This document shows, in pieces, positions 25,854 through 33,465 of a DNA stretch of 46,106 nucleotides (position 1 is its first letter; each line of letters begins with the position of its first letter). Source of the stretch: Myxosarcina sp. GI1. Its GTDB lineage: Bacteria; Cyanobacteriota; Cyanobacteriia; Cyanobacteriales; Xenococcaceae. The DNA lies in assembly GCF_000756305.1 (NCBI RefSeq), contig NZ_JRFE01000010.1, positions 21,932 through 68,037 on the forward strand. The letters run 5' to 3'. A model generated the notes under the pieces. It saw only the letters and a program-made list of their open reading frames with translations, had not been told where the DNA came from and made no database searches. The position numbers and the translations under genes are program-made.

Positions 25854-26200
25854 TTTCTTTTCCTCACGTAAAGCGTCACCAATCTAGCTACATTCGTATT
25901 TGGTTCGATTATCCACCCCGTTCGCACAACTTCTGTTTGTCCTTGCTTGACTCCGTTTACTTGTAAATCTACTTGATATCTTCGCCCGTGTACGTCAGTC
26001 CTTTGTAAACTTGCTTCTGCGTTAAGCACTTTTGTTTCAATTTGTTCTAACAGAGGTTGATAGTTGTCTTTAGTAAAACCAAGATGACGTTGAAACATTA
26101 ACGCCTTGTCCCTACCTTTAGGGTTATCTAGGTTGAGTGCATATTCTGTTAGTTTACGAGGATCTATAGATACATAATCAATTACATCTTTTAACTTCAT
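25850..26200 (-). CDS. DUF6883-like protein, possible toxin partner
   Basis: 116 residues. LTEYALNLDNPKGRDKALMF then QRHLGFTKDNYQPLLEQI and the later VDLQVNGVKQGQTEVVRTGW I associate with the DUF6883 family, often encoded next to DUF4926 proteins. It is translationally coupled to the downstream gene. Basic ending VRKRK. A toxin role is inference from the arrangement. Confidence 0.55.
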   Translation of the reverse strand: MKLKDVIDYVSIDPRKLTEYALNLDNPKGRDKALMFQRHLGFTKDNYQPLLEQIETKVLNAEASLQRTDVHGRRYQVDLQVNGVKQGQTEVVRTGWIIEPNTNVARLVTLYVRKRK

Positions 26201-26294
26201 AGAGAAATTGCAACCAGAATTTTGCTCATTAAGCTAAAAAGAATATCCTGGCAGATTACTATCGTGAGGCTGAGTCCTGCCCGCGCTCTGCATT

Positions 26295-26480
26295 CTAATC
26301 TAATTCATAGATTTTTTCTCGATTGAGATATTCCTCTTTAACTCCTAATTCAAAAGTTAGAAAAGGATAGTTTTCTTATGGTATTGGAGTAATTAGAATA
26401 TCTACCTCATCTCCTTCCTTAAAGTTTTCGGGTACGTTTTCTAAGAGAATTATGTTTTTTCCTTTAATATAGCCCTTCAT
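26295..26480 (-). pseudogene. DUF104-like antitoxin with an internal stop
   Basis: ATG at 26480: MKGYIKGKNIILLENVPENF and KEGDEVDILITPIP, then TAA at 26378-26376, then the same frame goes on with ENYPFLTFELGVKEEYLNRE to TAG at 26295. A single CAA to TAA change explains the break. It resembles the small AbrB-like DUF104 antitoxins and the intact gene at 30529-30774. No toxin is attached. Confidence 0.6.
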
Positions 26481-26507
26481 AATCAAAATAAGCGTGTTAG
26501 CAAGACT

Positions 26508-26650
26508 CTACATTAATTTTAATTGCTCCTCAAAGTTCTTAGTTTTTGCTTTCTTTTTCTTAGATTTACCTTTCTTTTAGCTGTGTAATTCTCGTTCTAC
26601 TTTCTCGGTGTGGCGATCGTGGTTTAGGCGATGGCTTCATTGACTTCTTA
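26508..26650 (-). pseudogene. decayed C-terminal coding scrap with Lys-rich tail
   Basis: The minus strand keeps DRHTEKVERELHS, a stop, then KKGKSKKKKAKTKNFEEQLK and a TAG at 26508. The parent is not recognised. It lies between two other broken or small genes. Confidence 0.3.
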
Positions 26651-26748
26651 TTGCAGGCGATCGCTACCTCAACATTCAACACTGCTTGTATACAGTTATT
26701 CATGGCTGAAATTGAAAGTTTATTTAAAATTTCAGCCATACTATATGT

Positions 26749-27012
26749 TTATTTGTTTTTATGTCTTCGTTCATATACAGTGACAATGCGCTCTAAGGTT
26801 TCATCATCAAAGAGATGTAACGCCTTATTTAACTTTTGCCAGTCGCGCCATTTTTCCAGGCAGTAAGCATCTTTTTCTAACCGTCTGTCAGTCCAGTTAT
26901 GTTTTTGAAGTATTTCTCGACAGAATTCATAAAAATCAATGTGCCAATTGAGGTTAGCTACGGCTTTTTGCAAAGTAATTACGTTCATAGTTCGATTTAG
27001 AATTAATTTCAC
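26749..27012 (-). CDS. hypothetical protein, 87 residues
   Basis: A small, charged helical protein (CREILQKHNWTDRRLEKDAY, ETLERIVTVYERRHKNK). An internal ATG eight codons in (MNVITLQKAV) may be the true start. No family recognised. It runs in the same direction as its neighbours at 27036 and 27332 and probably belongs to the same plasmid- or phage-derived group. Confidence 0.5.
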   Translation of the reverse strand: MKLILNRTMNVITLQKAVANLNWHIDFYEFCREILQKHNWTDRRLEKDAYCLEKWRDWQKLNKALHLFDDETLERIVTVYERRHKNK

Positions 27013-27035
27013 AGGTTGCCGTAGGACTGCTTTGT

Positions 27036-27254
27036 TCAGAAAATCTCTGGATTATATTTTTCTTCTTCTAAGTCTCTTTCTGTTATCTCCACGGTCAATT
27101 CTCCTCTGGCTAGTTTGGCTTTAGTTTCATGCCAGCCAGAAAGATAGTAACAGTCATCTGAAGCTGGAGTTTCTAAATTCAGGGCATCATTTTCACCATT
27201 GATGTACTCAAATAGAGCATCTTCATCTCTCGAACTAGGTTGTGAATAGTTCAT
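27036..27254 (-). CDS. hypothetical protein, 72 residues
   Basis: An acidic small protein (SRDEDALFEYINGENDAL, EITERDLEEEKYNPEIF). No known domain. It sits 23 bases ahead of the 87-residue gene and 78 bases behind the Gp157-like gene, all on the minus strand, which suggests a shared transcript. Confidence 0.5.
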   Translation of the reverse strand: MNYSQPSSRDEDALFEYINGENDALNLETPASDDCYYLSGWHETKAKLARGELTVEITERDLEEEKYNPEIF

Positions 27255-27331
27255 AGTAATTGTTATCTAATAAACTTCACTTACTCCTCAGCACGAGACA
27301 GTAACTATTTAGTTTTTATCTATCTTGTTTT

Positions 27332-27865
27332 CTATTTAATCCTAATTACCAAACTGGTTTCGGTTTCTCCCCAGTCAGCCCAGGGAAAATCATCTTTACT
27401 AGTTTTTAATGCCTGCTTTAGATCGTTTAATTTTGCCTCGACTTTAACTCGCTGATATTCCTCTGGCAGTTCTTCTGGTGCTACCTTAAGAACTACTGGC
27501 TGTCTGGTTTGCTGATAGATGGTTGAATACTTACCCTTAACTTTGGTTTCTCCTCGCTGCTGCATTGCCAGGAGGATGTATTGTTTTAGCTTGTTGGCAG
27601 AATTGAGCTTACTAACCTGTCTGACTCTAAGCTCGTCAATCATGGATTTAACGGCTTCGGCTTCTTTTTCTAAGCATTTAGCAGCATAGGCAGCAGATTC
27701 TAGCTTTGCTTTCCAGTCTTCTTCTTTACCCAACCACTGTTGAAATAGTTGTTGAGAACGTTCGTCTTTTTCTGTTTCGGTTAGTTCTTCGCTGTTAGCA
27801 ATTTCGGCAATTGCTTCTTCTAAATCGATGAGGTCTTGAGTTTGATTCCAGAGATTATCATTCAT
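27332..27865 (-). CDS. Siphovirus Gp157-like protein
   Basis: 177 residues. A coiled-coil first half (WKAKLESAAYAAKCLEKEAE, MIDELRVRQVSKLNSANKLK) is followed by the conserved Gp157 core: KGKYSTIYQQTRQPVVLKV, then LPEEYQRVKVEAKLNDLKQA and the C-terminal beta strand TSLVIRIK. Gp157 proteins of phages and plasmids are linked to single-strand DNA annealing/replication modules and have been associated with host-nuclease resistance. It points to a phage or plasmid origin of the segment. Confidence 0.8.
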   Translation of the reverse strand: MNDNLWNQTQDLIDLEEAIAEIANSEELTETEKDERSQQLFQQWLGKEEDWKAKLESAAYAAKCLEKEAEAVKSMIDELRVRQVSKLNSANKLKQYILLAMQQRGETKVKGKYSTIYQQTRQPVVLKVAPEELPEEYQRVKVEAKLNDLKQALKTSKDDFPWADWGETETSLVIRIK

Positions 27866-27979
27866 AAACTGTTGTTTCCTTTTAGTTTATTAATTTCCTT
27901 TACACCGAAGGACTAATTATTCTTTTCTATCTTTTAGTTCATTTGATACTCTTGTATTAGCGAGGTAAAAATTACGGTT

Positions 27980-28360
27980 ATGGAAAATTTTAGTCAACTG
28001 ATTGGCGATCGCCTAATTAAAAACTGTAGCGAGGCGCAAGCAGGACTGCTTAAACTATGTCAAATAAAAATGGTTGTAGTAGAAGGCAGTTCGGCATTAC
28101 TAGTTCATTGTCCTAACTCTTGGACAGAAAATCAGTTAAGTGGATTTTTGTTAATAGGGAATCTCGGTAAATTAATTCACAACTTAGGTATCGAGCGATT
28201 GGTTTTGAATAACGGTGAAGATTGGGTGTCTCATTATGAATGGGACGAGACTTACTTTAACTTCAACGGTTATTTTCTAAATGGAGATTTGGAACAGCTA
28301 AAGATTGTCAATGTTCCTACTATTGAGGAACTAGAAAACATGACGGACAATCAGCAATAG
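27980..28360 (+). CDS. hypothetical protein, 126 residues
   Basis: Divergent from the Gp157-like gene. Begins MENFSQLIGDRLIKNCSEAQ and has a hydrophobic beta region (KMVVVEGSSALLVHCP, LSGFLLIGNLGKLIHNLGIE). The composition is of a folded soluble protein, but no family is recognised. It is the only plus-strand gene in this stretch of the plasmid-like block. Confidence 0.55.
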   Translation: MENFSQLIGDRLIKNCSEAQAGLLKLCQIKMVVVEGSSALLVHCPNSWTENQLSGFLLIGNLGKLIHNLGIERLVLNNGEDWVSHYEWDETYFNFNGYFLNGDLEQLKIVNVPTIEELENMTDNQQ

Positions 28361-28384
28361 GTTGCCCGTCAAACATTAAATTAG

Positions 28385-28930
28385 TTAAAATTCGACCTCG
28401 GCATCTTCTGTTACTGACCTAGCTGCTGCTGGGAGTGGTGGTAGTTCTACCTGCCCATCCTTCATTCGCGCTGCATAGAGTTGATGCTGACCGATAAATG
28501 CTTTCAACTCCTCAACTCGTTCCTCCTGATTTTCAGCCCACTCAAACTCTACTGCATAATAAGTCCCTAGTTCGGAAGAGCGTTTGTCCATCTTGGCAGT
28601 TACAATACCCGTACCGATAGCAATACCTTTTACCCCTAAATCTAGATGAAGATTGATAAAGTTATCGAGAGATTCGGTTTTGAGTAGAATATGACCGACA
28701 ATGTTATCGGGGTCTACAAAGATAATTTCCAACCAGCTTTGATAGGGATAATTGAATAGCTGTTCTTCAAAGGTGCGAAAGCTGAGGATTTCTAGTTTGA
28801 GTTCGTTACCAACCAGCTTTGACTCGCCAATTTTAAACACGCCAGCTTTACAGTCAGCGCGATACTGACGGGGACGACCAGGGATGTAAACAATACCGTC
28901 CATTTTTAAAGGTTCAAAAGCATTAACCAT
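28385..28930 (-). CDS. plasmid/phage-type hypothetical protein, 181 residues
   Basis: Starts MVNAFEPLKMDGIVYIPGRP and contains GVKGIAIGTGIVTAKMDKRS and a Glu-rich helix NQEERVEELKAFIGQHQLYA. The size, acidic tail (VTEDAEVEF) and neighbours (Gp157-like, SWIM) fit a replication or recombination accessory protein of a plasmid, but no domain is certain. A 15-bp tandem duplication lies directly before the start codon. Confidence 0.55.
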   Translation of the reverse strand: MVNAFEPLKMDGIVYIPGRPRQYRADCKAGVFKIGESKLVGNELKLEILSFRTFEEQLFNYPYQSWLEIIFVDPDNIVGHILLKTESLDNFINLHLDLGVKGIAIGTGIVTAKMDKRSSELGTYYAVEFEWAENQEERVEELKAFIGQHQLYAARMKDGQVELPPLPAAARSVTEDAEVEF

Positions 28931-28958
28931 GAGCTATATCTCTATGAGCTATATCTCT
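28929..28958. repeat. perfect 15-bp tandem duplication at a start codon
   Basis: ATGAGCTATATCTCT occurs twice in a row (28929-28943, 28944-28958), just upstream of the minus-strand gene starting at 28930. On that strand the unit AGAGATATAGCTCAT repeats the likely ribosome-binding AGAG stretch. Confidence 0.9.
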
Positions 28959-29039
28959 CCAAATTAATTACGCGATCGCCGAAGGTTTGTTTGGTTTTTA
29001 GTGCCAGATTTTATTTCTCTGACACTTTTATTTGTTTAT

Positions 29040-29480
29040 TTATGCCGTTACTAACTCTTTAGATTTCTCGATGTATTCTTTTAGAGAAGAGTAATTGAGG
29101 TGGTTCAGAACCGAGTAACAATGTTTACAGCAGGCTTTACCCAACAACTCTTTTTGATTAGCCCAATCATCACAGTCACAGATTAATTCTTGTGGGCGAA
29201 CGGTAACTTGATAGCGAGTTTCTTTGTAGGGATTGTAGACTGTAAAAGATTCTTTATTGTAGAGATGAGGTGTAGTTTCAAGTGTGCGACTTCTAGACCT
29301 GCGCCAGTTAGCAAAGTGCTGGCAGAATTCTTTCTTGGAAACGAATTTAGCCTTTCGATCGTGGATTTTAACTAGAACGACTTTATTCCAGACTTCTAGA
29401 TCTTTAATTAGGAAATAGTCAAGATTTAACAGTCTAGCGGCAGCGGATTTAGAATAAATTAAGTTTTGAGCGGTAGTCAT
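29040..29480 (-). CDS. SWIM zinc-finger protein
   Basis: 146 residues. After an N-terminal half with AARLLNLDYFLIKDLEVW and FVSKKEFCQHFANWRRSR, a SWIM motif appears near residues 105-125: CDCDDW then CCKHCYSVL, the CxC...CxH zinc ligands. SWIM fingers bind DNA or proteins. A damaged second copy lies at 39931-40554. In both places the 126-residue gene lies just upstream on the same strand, so this is a two-gene block. Confidence 0.7.
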   Translation of the reverse strand: MTTAQNLIYSKSAAARLLNLDYFLIKDLEVWNKVVLVKIHDRKAKFVSKKEFCQHFANWRRSRSRTLETTPHLYNKESFTVYNPYKETRYQVTVRPQELICDCDDWANQKELLGKACCKHCYSVLNHLNYSSLKEYIEKSKELVTA

Positions 29481-29625
29481 TTATTTGACCTCAATTAATT
29501 TCACCGCTACCGAAGGACTTTTATTTTTATCTTTTTTTTAGTTGGTTTATTTTTATTAGTTTAATTAGTTGATTTTTGACAGAGAAAATAAAGCTCAGGA
29601 TGTAAGTCCTGAGCTAAAGTCATAC

Positions 29626-30006
29626 TTATCTGTTGAATCGTTTGGCACTACGCTCTTTATTTAGCTTCAATAGGTAGTCCAAAGTTATCTCTGGTTTGAG
29701 TCGCTCTTTGGCATACTCGACCATTTCTTCAACGGTAGCTTTGATAAAAGCCGCGTCAAATTCTACCTCAAACTCTTTCCAAGCTTCCGAATAAAGTTGT
29801 TTGATAACTTCTTCTGGAATATCGCCACGCTCTACTGCCCCTGATGCGAAAGCATCTGTTAAAATATTCGTCCTAATTTTGTCCCAAACTAGATGACGCA
29901 AAGTGTAGAACACTGCCTGCCATCTACGAAAAGCGGCTTTTCTTTCCTGTTCTTTGAGTGTAGGAACTTGGAATTTAGAAGATAGAGCATTGTGATTAAT
30001 TGGCAT
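29626..30006 (-). CDS. hypothetical protein, 126 residues (copy 1 of plasmid block)
   Basis: Mostly helical and charged: LKEQERKAAFRRWQAVFYTL, ERGDIPEEVIKQLYSEAWKE, ending RSAKRFNR. A close paralogue of the same length lies at 40802-41182 with the same beginning (INHNALSS) and ending. Function unknown. It precedes the SWIM gene by 145 bases. Confidence 0.65.
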   Translation of the reverse strand: MPINHNALSSKFQVPTLKEQERKAAFRRWQAVFYTLRHLVWDKIRTNILTDAFASGAVERGDIPEEVIKQLYSEAWKEFEVEFDAAFIKATVEEMVEYAKERLKPEITLDYLLKLNKERSAKRFNR

Positions 30007-30528
30007 TTTGTAACTCCTAAATTGGATAAAATTTACAACTGAGTTTTTCCTCAGCTATCTTTGACGCAAGGGGTGGAGGCTTCAAATGTCAATGGGTTTA
30101 GTTTGGGTTAGCGAGTTATTTTCTGGCGCGAAATACGGTTTTTATTTAGAGTTTCTCGAACTCAGACAAAAAGCTAAAGATGAAGAGTAGCGAATGTTAG
30201 AAACTCTTTAAAAAGCCTATTTTACTACAGAAAGTTAGAGCTTTACCCAGACTCCTTTGACGTTTGGAGTCACCCCTTACAATAGAAAAAGCTGAGAAAA
30301 GTAACCCCTACTAGCTGTTTCGCTAATGCAAGTAGCACTAAGTTTTTAAGTTATCGAAATATATTTTGTTTGTCTGAGGATATGTGACAAGTAGACGAAG
30401 GCGATCGCCAGCTTGGTTTGAGAAATCAAGCTGGCGGACGAGCAAGGTCGATAAATTGGGTCTGAACTAAAGACCTCAATCATTGAGCTGGCTTTTGTAT
30501 CTAGTAAATACATTCCGCTCGAACTACC
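30007..30528. other. gene-free stretch with one copy of a 93-bp repeat
   Basis: No convincing gene. A 34-codon ORF (30086-30190) is too weak to call. The 93-bp repeat at 30401-30493 is the only structure that I can support here. Confidence 0.5.
30401..30493. repeat. 93-bp direct repeat, copy A
   Basis: From GCGATCGCCAGCTTG to TTGAGCTGGCT. It matches copy B (32142-32234) end to end, 93 bp each with scattered mismatches, in the same orientation. In both copies the minus strand carries a coding end SQLND followed by TGA, so the repeat includes the tail of a gene plus ~75 bases behind it. Confidence 0.85.
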
Positions 30529-30774
30529 CTATAAATTATCAAAATCGACATCCCTTTCCAAATCTAAATGACGTTTTCGCTCTATTTCCTCAAAAATTTC
30601 TTGTATTTCAGTATCTTCTTGCCAAATTCCAATTACTTTTTGTAATTCTGTCCAATTGGGTTTGGGTTCTAATTCTGATTCGGAGATTTCGATAGTAACT
30701 TCTGAACCTTCGGCAATAGCAATTGGTTCTAGTAGTTCGATAGTTTGCCCTTTAATAATTCCTTTCAGCTTCAT
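30529..30774 (-). CDS. DUF104-like antitoxin
   Basis: 81 residues. The AbrB-like N-terminal part MKLKGIIKGQTIELLEPIAI followed by EGSEVTIEISE is typical of AF2212/DUF104 antitoxins. The C-terminal part (LQKVIGIWQEDTEIQEIFEE) is helical and could wrap a PIN toxin. It lies 63 bases downstream of the RHH gene on the same strand. Its own toxin is not obvious. Confidence 0.6.
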   Translation of the reverse strand: MKLKGIIKGQTIELLEPIAIAEGSEVTIEISESELEPKPNWTELQKVIGIWQEDTEIQEIFEEIERKRHLDLERDVDFDNL

Positions 30775-30837
30775 TACTTTTATCTATAGATTTGTGGCGT
30801 TGCTAAATGTGTAATGATAAGAGTCTATTTTGCTCAC

Positions 30838-31059
30838 TCACGGCTCAAATGAACGATCTAACTTATCTAAAATCTTCAAGCCTTCTTCTGGATTTCCTTT
30901 AGCTGCTAAAGCCCTAAAACGATTCTCCGCATCAAATTCTGTTAAAGCAATAGTGGAAAATTCTTCTATCAACTTATTTAGACTAATCCCTCTCGATCTA
31001 GCCAATTCTTTTAATCTTGCGTGTTTGTCGTCTGGTAAACGAATTGTTAAAGTTGCCAT
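30838..31059 (-). CDS. ribbon-helix-helix antitoxin-like protein
   Basis: 73 residues. The N-terminus TLTIRLPDDKHARLKELARS and GISLNKLIEEF form a clear ribbon-helix-helix DNA-binding motif. It lies 6 bases behind the PIN gene, so the two probably form a toxin-antitoxin operon, with the toxin gene first. The antitoxin normally represses the operon. Confidence 0.75.
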   Translation of the reverse strand: MATLTIRLPDDKHARLKELARSRGISLNKLIEEFSTIALTEFDAENRFRALAAKGNPEEGLKILDKLDRSFEP

Positions 31060-31065
31060 ACTTAT

Positions 31066-31488
31066 CTAACTCCGAATAATATCTTCAGGTTTTAAAATCG
31101 CCAAATTGGGAAAAAGCAAATCAGAATTATGAAAATCTTTGATATTGTTAGTCGCTATAATTCGAGCATTTCCCGCCATTGCTAACTCCACTAGATGATT
31201 GTCTGCCTCATCTTTAAGATTTGGTCGCCACAGATAATAAATTGATACCCATTGACTGACGTTAATTAAGGCTGCAAACAAAGTCATGACCTCTTCTTGG
31301 CTTATGGGACATTTAGTAATAATTTCTGGTCGATTCATTACTGATTCGTACTCAGAAAATAAAGCATTGCCCATCAAAGGTTGATACTCTTGTCTCAGAC
31401 AACGCCGAATCAATTCGCGATTAGCACCAGTCCTACTAATAAGCGCACCAATAAACACACTGGTATCAATAACGATTTTTGTAACCAT
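31066..31488 (-). CDS. PIN-domain toxin
   Basis: 140 residues from ATG 31488 (an ATG six codons upstream is possible). The PIN acidic set is visible: Asp in IVIDTSVFIGAL, Glu in FSEYESVMNRPE, Asp-Glu-Ala-Asp in NLKDEADNHLVELAMAG, and the ending ARIIATNNIKDF. This is the PIN_3/PilT-type putative toxin family, an Mg-dependent ribonuclease. Partner is the RHH gene 6 bases downstream. Confidence 0.8.
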   Translation of the reverse strand: MVTKIVIDTSVFIGALISRTGANRELIRRCLRQEYQPLMGNALFSEYESVMNRPEIITKCPISQEEVMTLFAALINVSQWVSIYYLWRPNLKDEADNHLVELAMAGNARIIATNNIKDFHNSDLLFPNLAILKPEDIIRS

Positions 31489-31520
31489 CTTTATAAGATA
31501 GCACATACGCTATCATTAAC

Positions 31521-31757
31521 TTAAACTACATCTCCCAACATTGCTATAATCTCTGTCTCTAAAGATTTAATATCTGCTTCAATTGACTCTAAGGGGTGGG
31601 GAGGCTGATAGACATAGAAATGAACTTTCTCGGCGATTGAGAGCAAAAAAGTCAGTCGTAGCGGTTTGTTAGGGACGTAATTACTTTTTTCTGTAATTAC
31701 AGAAAATGCGCCTCGGTTGGTACCTACTTCCCAAGCTAAAATTAAATAAAGATAGTC
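31521..31757 (-). pseudogene. C-terminal fragment of an N-6 adenine DNA methylase-like protein
   Basis: 78 codons: DYLYLILAWEVGTNRGAFSV, RLTFLLSIAEKVHFYVYQPP, HPLESIEADIKSLETEII, then TAA at 31521. The stretch xVHFYVYQPPHPLxSIExDI is what I recall from the C-terminus of large cyanobacterial restriction/modification methylases. The reading frame is closed upstream, so only the tail remains. The 20-bp palindrome at 31687 lies inside it. Confidence 0.5.
31687..31706. repeat. perfect 20-bp palindrome
   Basis: TTTTCTGTAATTACAGAAAA equals its own reverse complement. Related half-sequences TTTTCTGCAATTACAG occur twice in tandem at 32091-32122. Confidence 0.9.
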
Positions 31758-31783
31758 AATTAATTATTAAAAGCGCGAGCGCA

Positions 31784-32029
31784 ATGTCAGAAGTTACTTC
31801 TCACGGCGAACTAAATCTTCAAGACTCATCAATTCAAACGGAGAAAGGTTTTTTTTACCTTACCCCAGATGAAATCGAGCAAAAAGCTCAAATCGCCGTC
31901 GAGAAAGCCGTTAAGCGAATGCACGCTCTAGGTATAGCCACAATTATCTCCGTAGATGGCAAAATGTACTGGCAAGATCCCAATGGGCGATTGGAACCAT
32001 ACTCCATCGAATTCGATGCCACAAAATAG
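31784..32029 (+). CDS. hypothetical protein, 81 residues
   Basis: Start chosen at the ATG opening MSEVTSHGELNLQDSS; an upstream in-frame ATG at 31706 lies inside the palindrome and the methylase remnant. The protein (EKGFFYLTPDEIEQKAQIAV, EKAVKRMHALGIATI, DGKMYWQDPNGRLEPYSIE) looks like an antitoxin-sized regulator but is not recognised. A second ORF starting MSEVLTPRLVWQFERKYL follows at 32037 and runs into the repeats, so its partner may be truncated. Confidence 0.5.
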   Translation: MSEVTSHGELNLQDSSIQTEKGFFYLTPDEIEQKAQIAVEKAVKRMHALGIATIISVDGKMYWQDPNGRLEPYSIEFDATK

Positions 32030-32088
32030 TCGTCGATGAGCGAAGTATTAACTCCCCGTCTGGTTTGGCAGTTCGAGCGTAAATATCT

Positions 32089-32120
32089 AGTTTTCTGCAA
32101 TTACAGTTTTCTGCAATTAC
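32089..32120. repeat. 16-bp tandem repeat, two copies
   Basis: AGTTTTCTGCAATTAC occurs twice head to tail (32089-32104, 32105-32120). It shares the TTTTCTGnAATTACAG core with the palindrome at 31687. Confidence 0.85.
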
Positions 32121-32141
32121 AGAAATACAGAAAATTTAGTA

Positions 32142-32234
32142 GCGATCGCCAGCTTGAATTTTCAAACCCAGCAGACGAGCGAGCAACGTCGATAAATTGA
32201 GTCTGAATTGAAGACCTCAATCGTTGAGCTGGCT
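32142..32234. repeat. 93-bp direct repeat, copy B
   Basis: Second copy of the element at 30401-30493. Here the minus strand continues as a longer coding remnant (HsdR-like) ending in the repeat. Confidence 0.85.
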
Positions 32235-32459
32235 GTAGACGCGAGATAGTAAATCTTGAAAAACAAGTTCTTTAAGCTCGTCATTGTTCATCACTTCCAT
32301 AAAGATTTTTTCATTACCTTCTAGGCGTTGTACGAAAATATCTTCGAGATGTTTGTCTAAGACGGGAGCAAAATTTTCTTTGCTGTTAACCTTAGCAGCT
32401 TGTTGGCGGAAATAGAAGGTTCGTTTGATATGGTACAGCCTGTCGCTAAAACCTTTGCT
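32217..32459 (-). pseudogene. C-terminal fragment resembling HsdR (type I restriction)
   Basis: 80 codons in one frame: FSDRLYHIKRTFYFRQQAAK, NFAPVLDKHLEDIFVQRLEG, NEKIFMEVMNNDELKELVFQ and DLLSRVYSQLND, then TGA. A stop lies directly upstream at 32460-32462. The ending (FMxVMNND..KxxVFxxLxxRVYxQL) resembles the C-terminal helical domain of type I restriction endonuclease subunit R. Family call is from memory of this ending. Confidence 0.5.
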
Positions 32460-32530
32460 CTACAATCAATACAGCGGTCGATTTAGACAAAGTAAAAGAA
32501 AGACTGTATGATTTGCCATTTAAAATAAAG

Positions 32531-33124
32531 TCATGATATTTGTTTTTCATACTTGCCAATCTCTACTCCCCGAAACCGCAAATACTTATACAAAGTAGCT
32601 TTAGAAATATCCAAATCTCTGGCAATCTGGTCAACGGGCATTCCCTCTTGGTAATAAGATTGAGCTATACGAGCTTTTCTTTGGGCATCTTCCGATAGTC
32701 CAGGTTTTCTGCCACCCATTCTGCCTCTAGCCCTAGCAGCAGCTAACCCCGCATTGGTTCGTTCGCGAATTATCTCTCGCTCGAACTCTGCCAGAGAAGC
32801 AAAGATATTAAACACCAACCGACCTTGAGCCGTAGTTGTATCGATAGGATCGTTGAGGCTTCTCAACCCTATATTACGCTCGTTTAGTTCGGCTACCAAC
32901 TCGACCAGGTGCTTGAGACTTCGCCCTAGGCGATCTAATTTCCAAATGACAATAACATCATCGGGACGAGCATTACTTAACATCTCATTTAATCCAGGAC
33001 GAACTGCTTTAGCTCCACTAACCGTATCGGTAAAAAAGCGTTCGCATCCATGCAAACGTAGAGCATCGAGTTGTAAATCTAGGTTTTGTTCGTTGGTACT
33101 AACGCGAGCATAACCGAGAAGCAT
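32531..33124 (-). CDS. serine recombinase (resolvase/invertase family)
   Basis: 197 residues. Resolvase domain with nucleophile Ser9 in YARVSTNEQN, the DTVSGAKAVRPGL and VIWKLDRLGRSLKHL motifs, the helix E region FNIFASLAEFEREIIRERT, and a C-terminal HTH (VDQIARDLDISKATLYKYL). It closely resembles Tn3-type TnpR resolvases and DNA invertases such as Hin/Pin. No transposase is attached. Possible substrates nearby are the 93-bp direct repeats and the palindromes at 31.7-32.1 kb; that link is inference. Confidence 0.9.
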   Translation of the reverse strand: MLLGYARVSTNEQNLDLQLDALRLHGCERFFTDTVSGAKAVRPGLNEMLSNARPDDVIVIWKLDRLGRSLKHLVELVAELNERNIGLRSLNDPIDTTTAQGRLVFNIFASLAEFEREIIRERTNAGLAAARARGRMGGRKPGLSEDAQRKARIAQSYYQEGMPVDQIARDLDISKATLYKYLRFRGVEIGKYEKQIS

Positions 33125-33465
33125 TTTGTTGGCTATTGTTTAGTAAACTTATCTATCAAGCAGAATTATATACTTTGATTGACTAAACCACAATAATAAA
33201 CTCTGCTCGAAAATAGAGTGACGAATTTGCTAGCGATCGCCAAATTCACTAAAATGCAATCGCGGCAGTCGAGAAAGTTCAAATTAACGGTCGTTTAAGT
33301 GAACAATTATCGATCGAAAAAGTTTTAATTTTTCGTTATGGCATTTGAGTAGCAATTGTACAGAGAATTACGCTAAGGCTGAAAGCCCTGTGCTATAGGC
33401 ATTTCAAAAACTATTTTTGTAATCGCCACGCTCGATTTTTAATCGGTGACGGGCGAAAGCCTGCT
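33125..33465. other. gene-free spacer with a possible coding scrap
   Basis: The plus strand at 33256-33348 keeps 30 open codons (AIAAVEKVQINGRLSEQLSI then EKVLIFRYGI and TGA), looking like the end of a lost gene. Otherwise I see nothing in this spacer. Confidence 0.3.

Noticed and set aside
30086-30190. 34-codon ORF MSMGLVWVSELFSGAKYG...
   Set aside because: Too short and without conservation evidence, although the reading frame is clean.
32037-32201. 54-codon ORF starting MSEVLTPRLVWQFERKYL
   Set aside because: Runs through the tandem repeat and copy B of the 93-bp repeat; looks like a truncated start rather than a gene.
32473-32533. Plus-strand coding-like end (AVDLDKVKERLYDLPFKIKS then TGA)
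   Set aside because: Only about 20 codons, parent not recognisable; noted as further debris before the recombinase.
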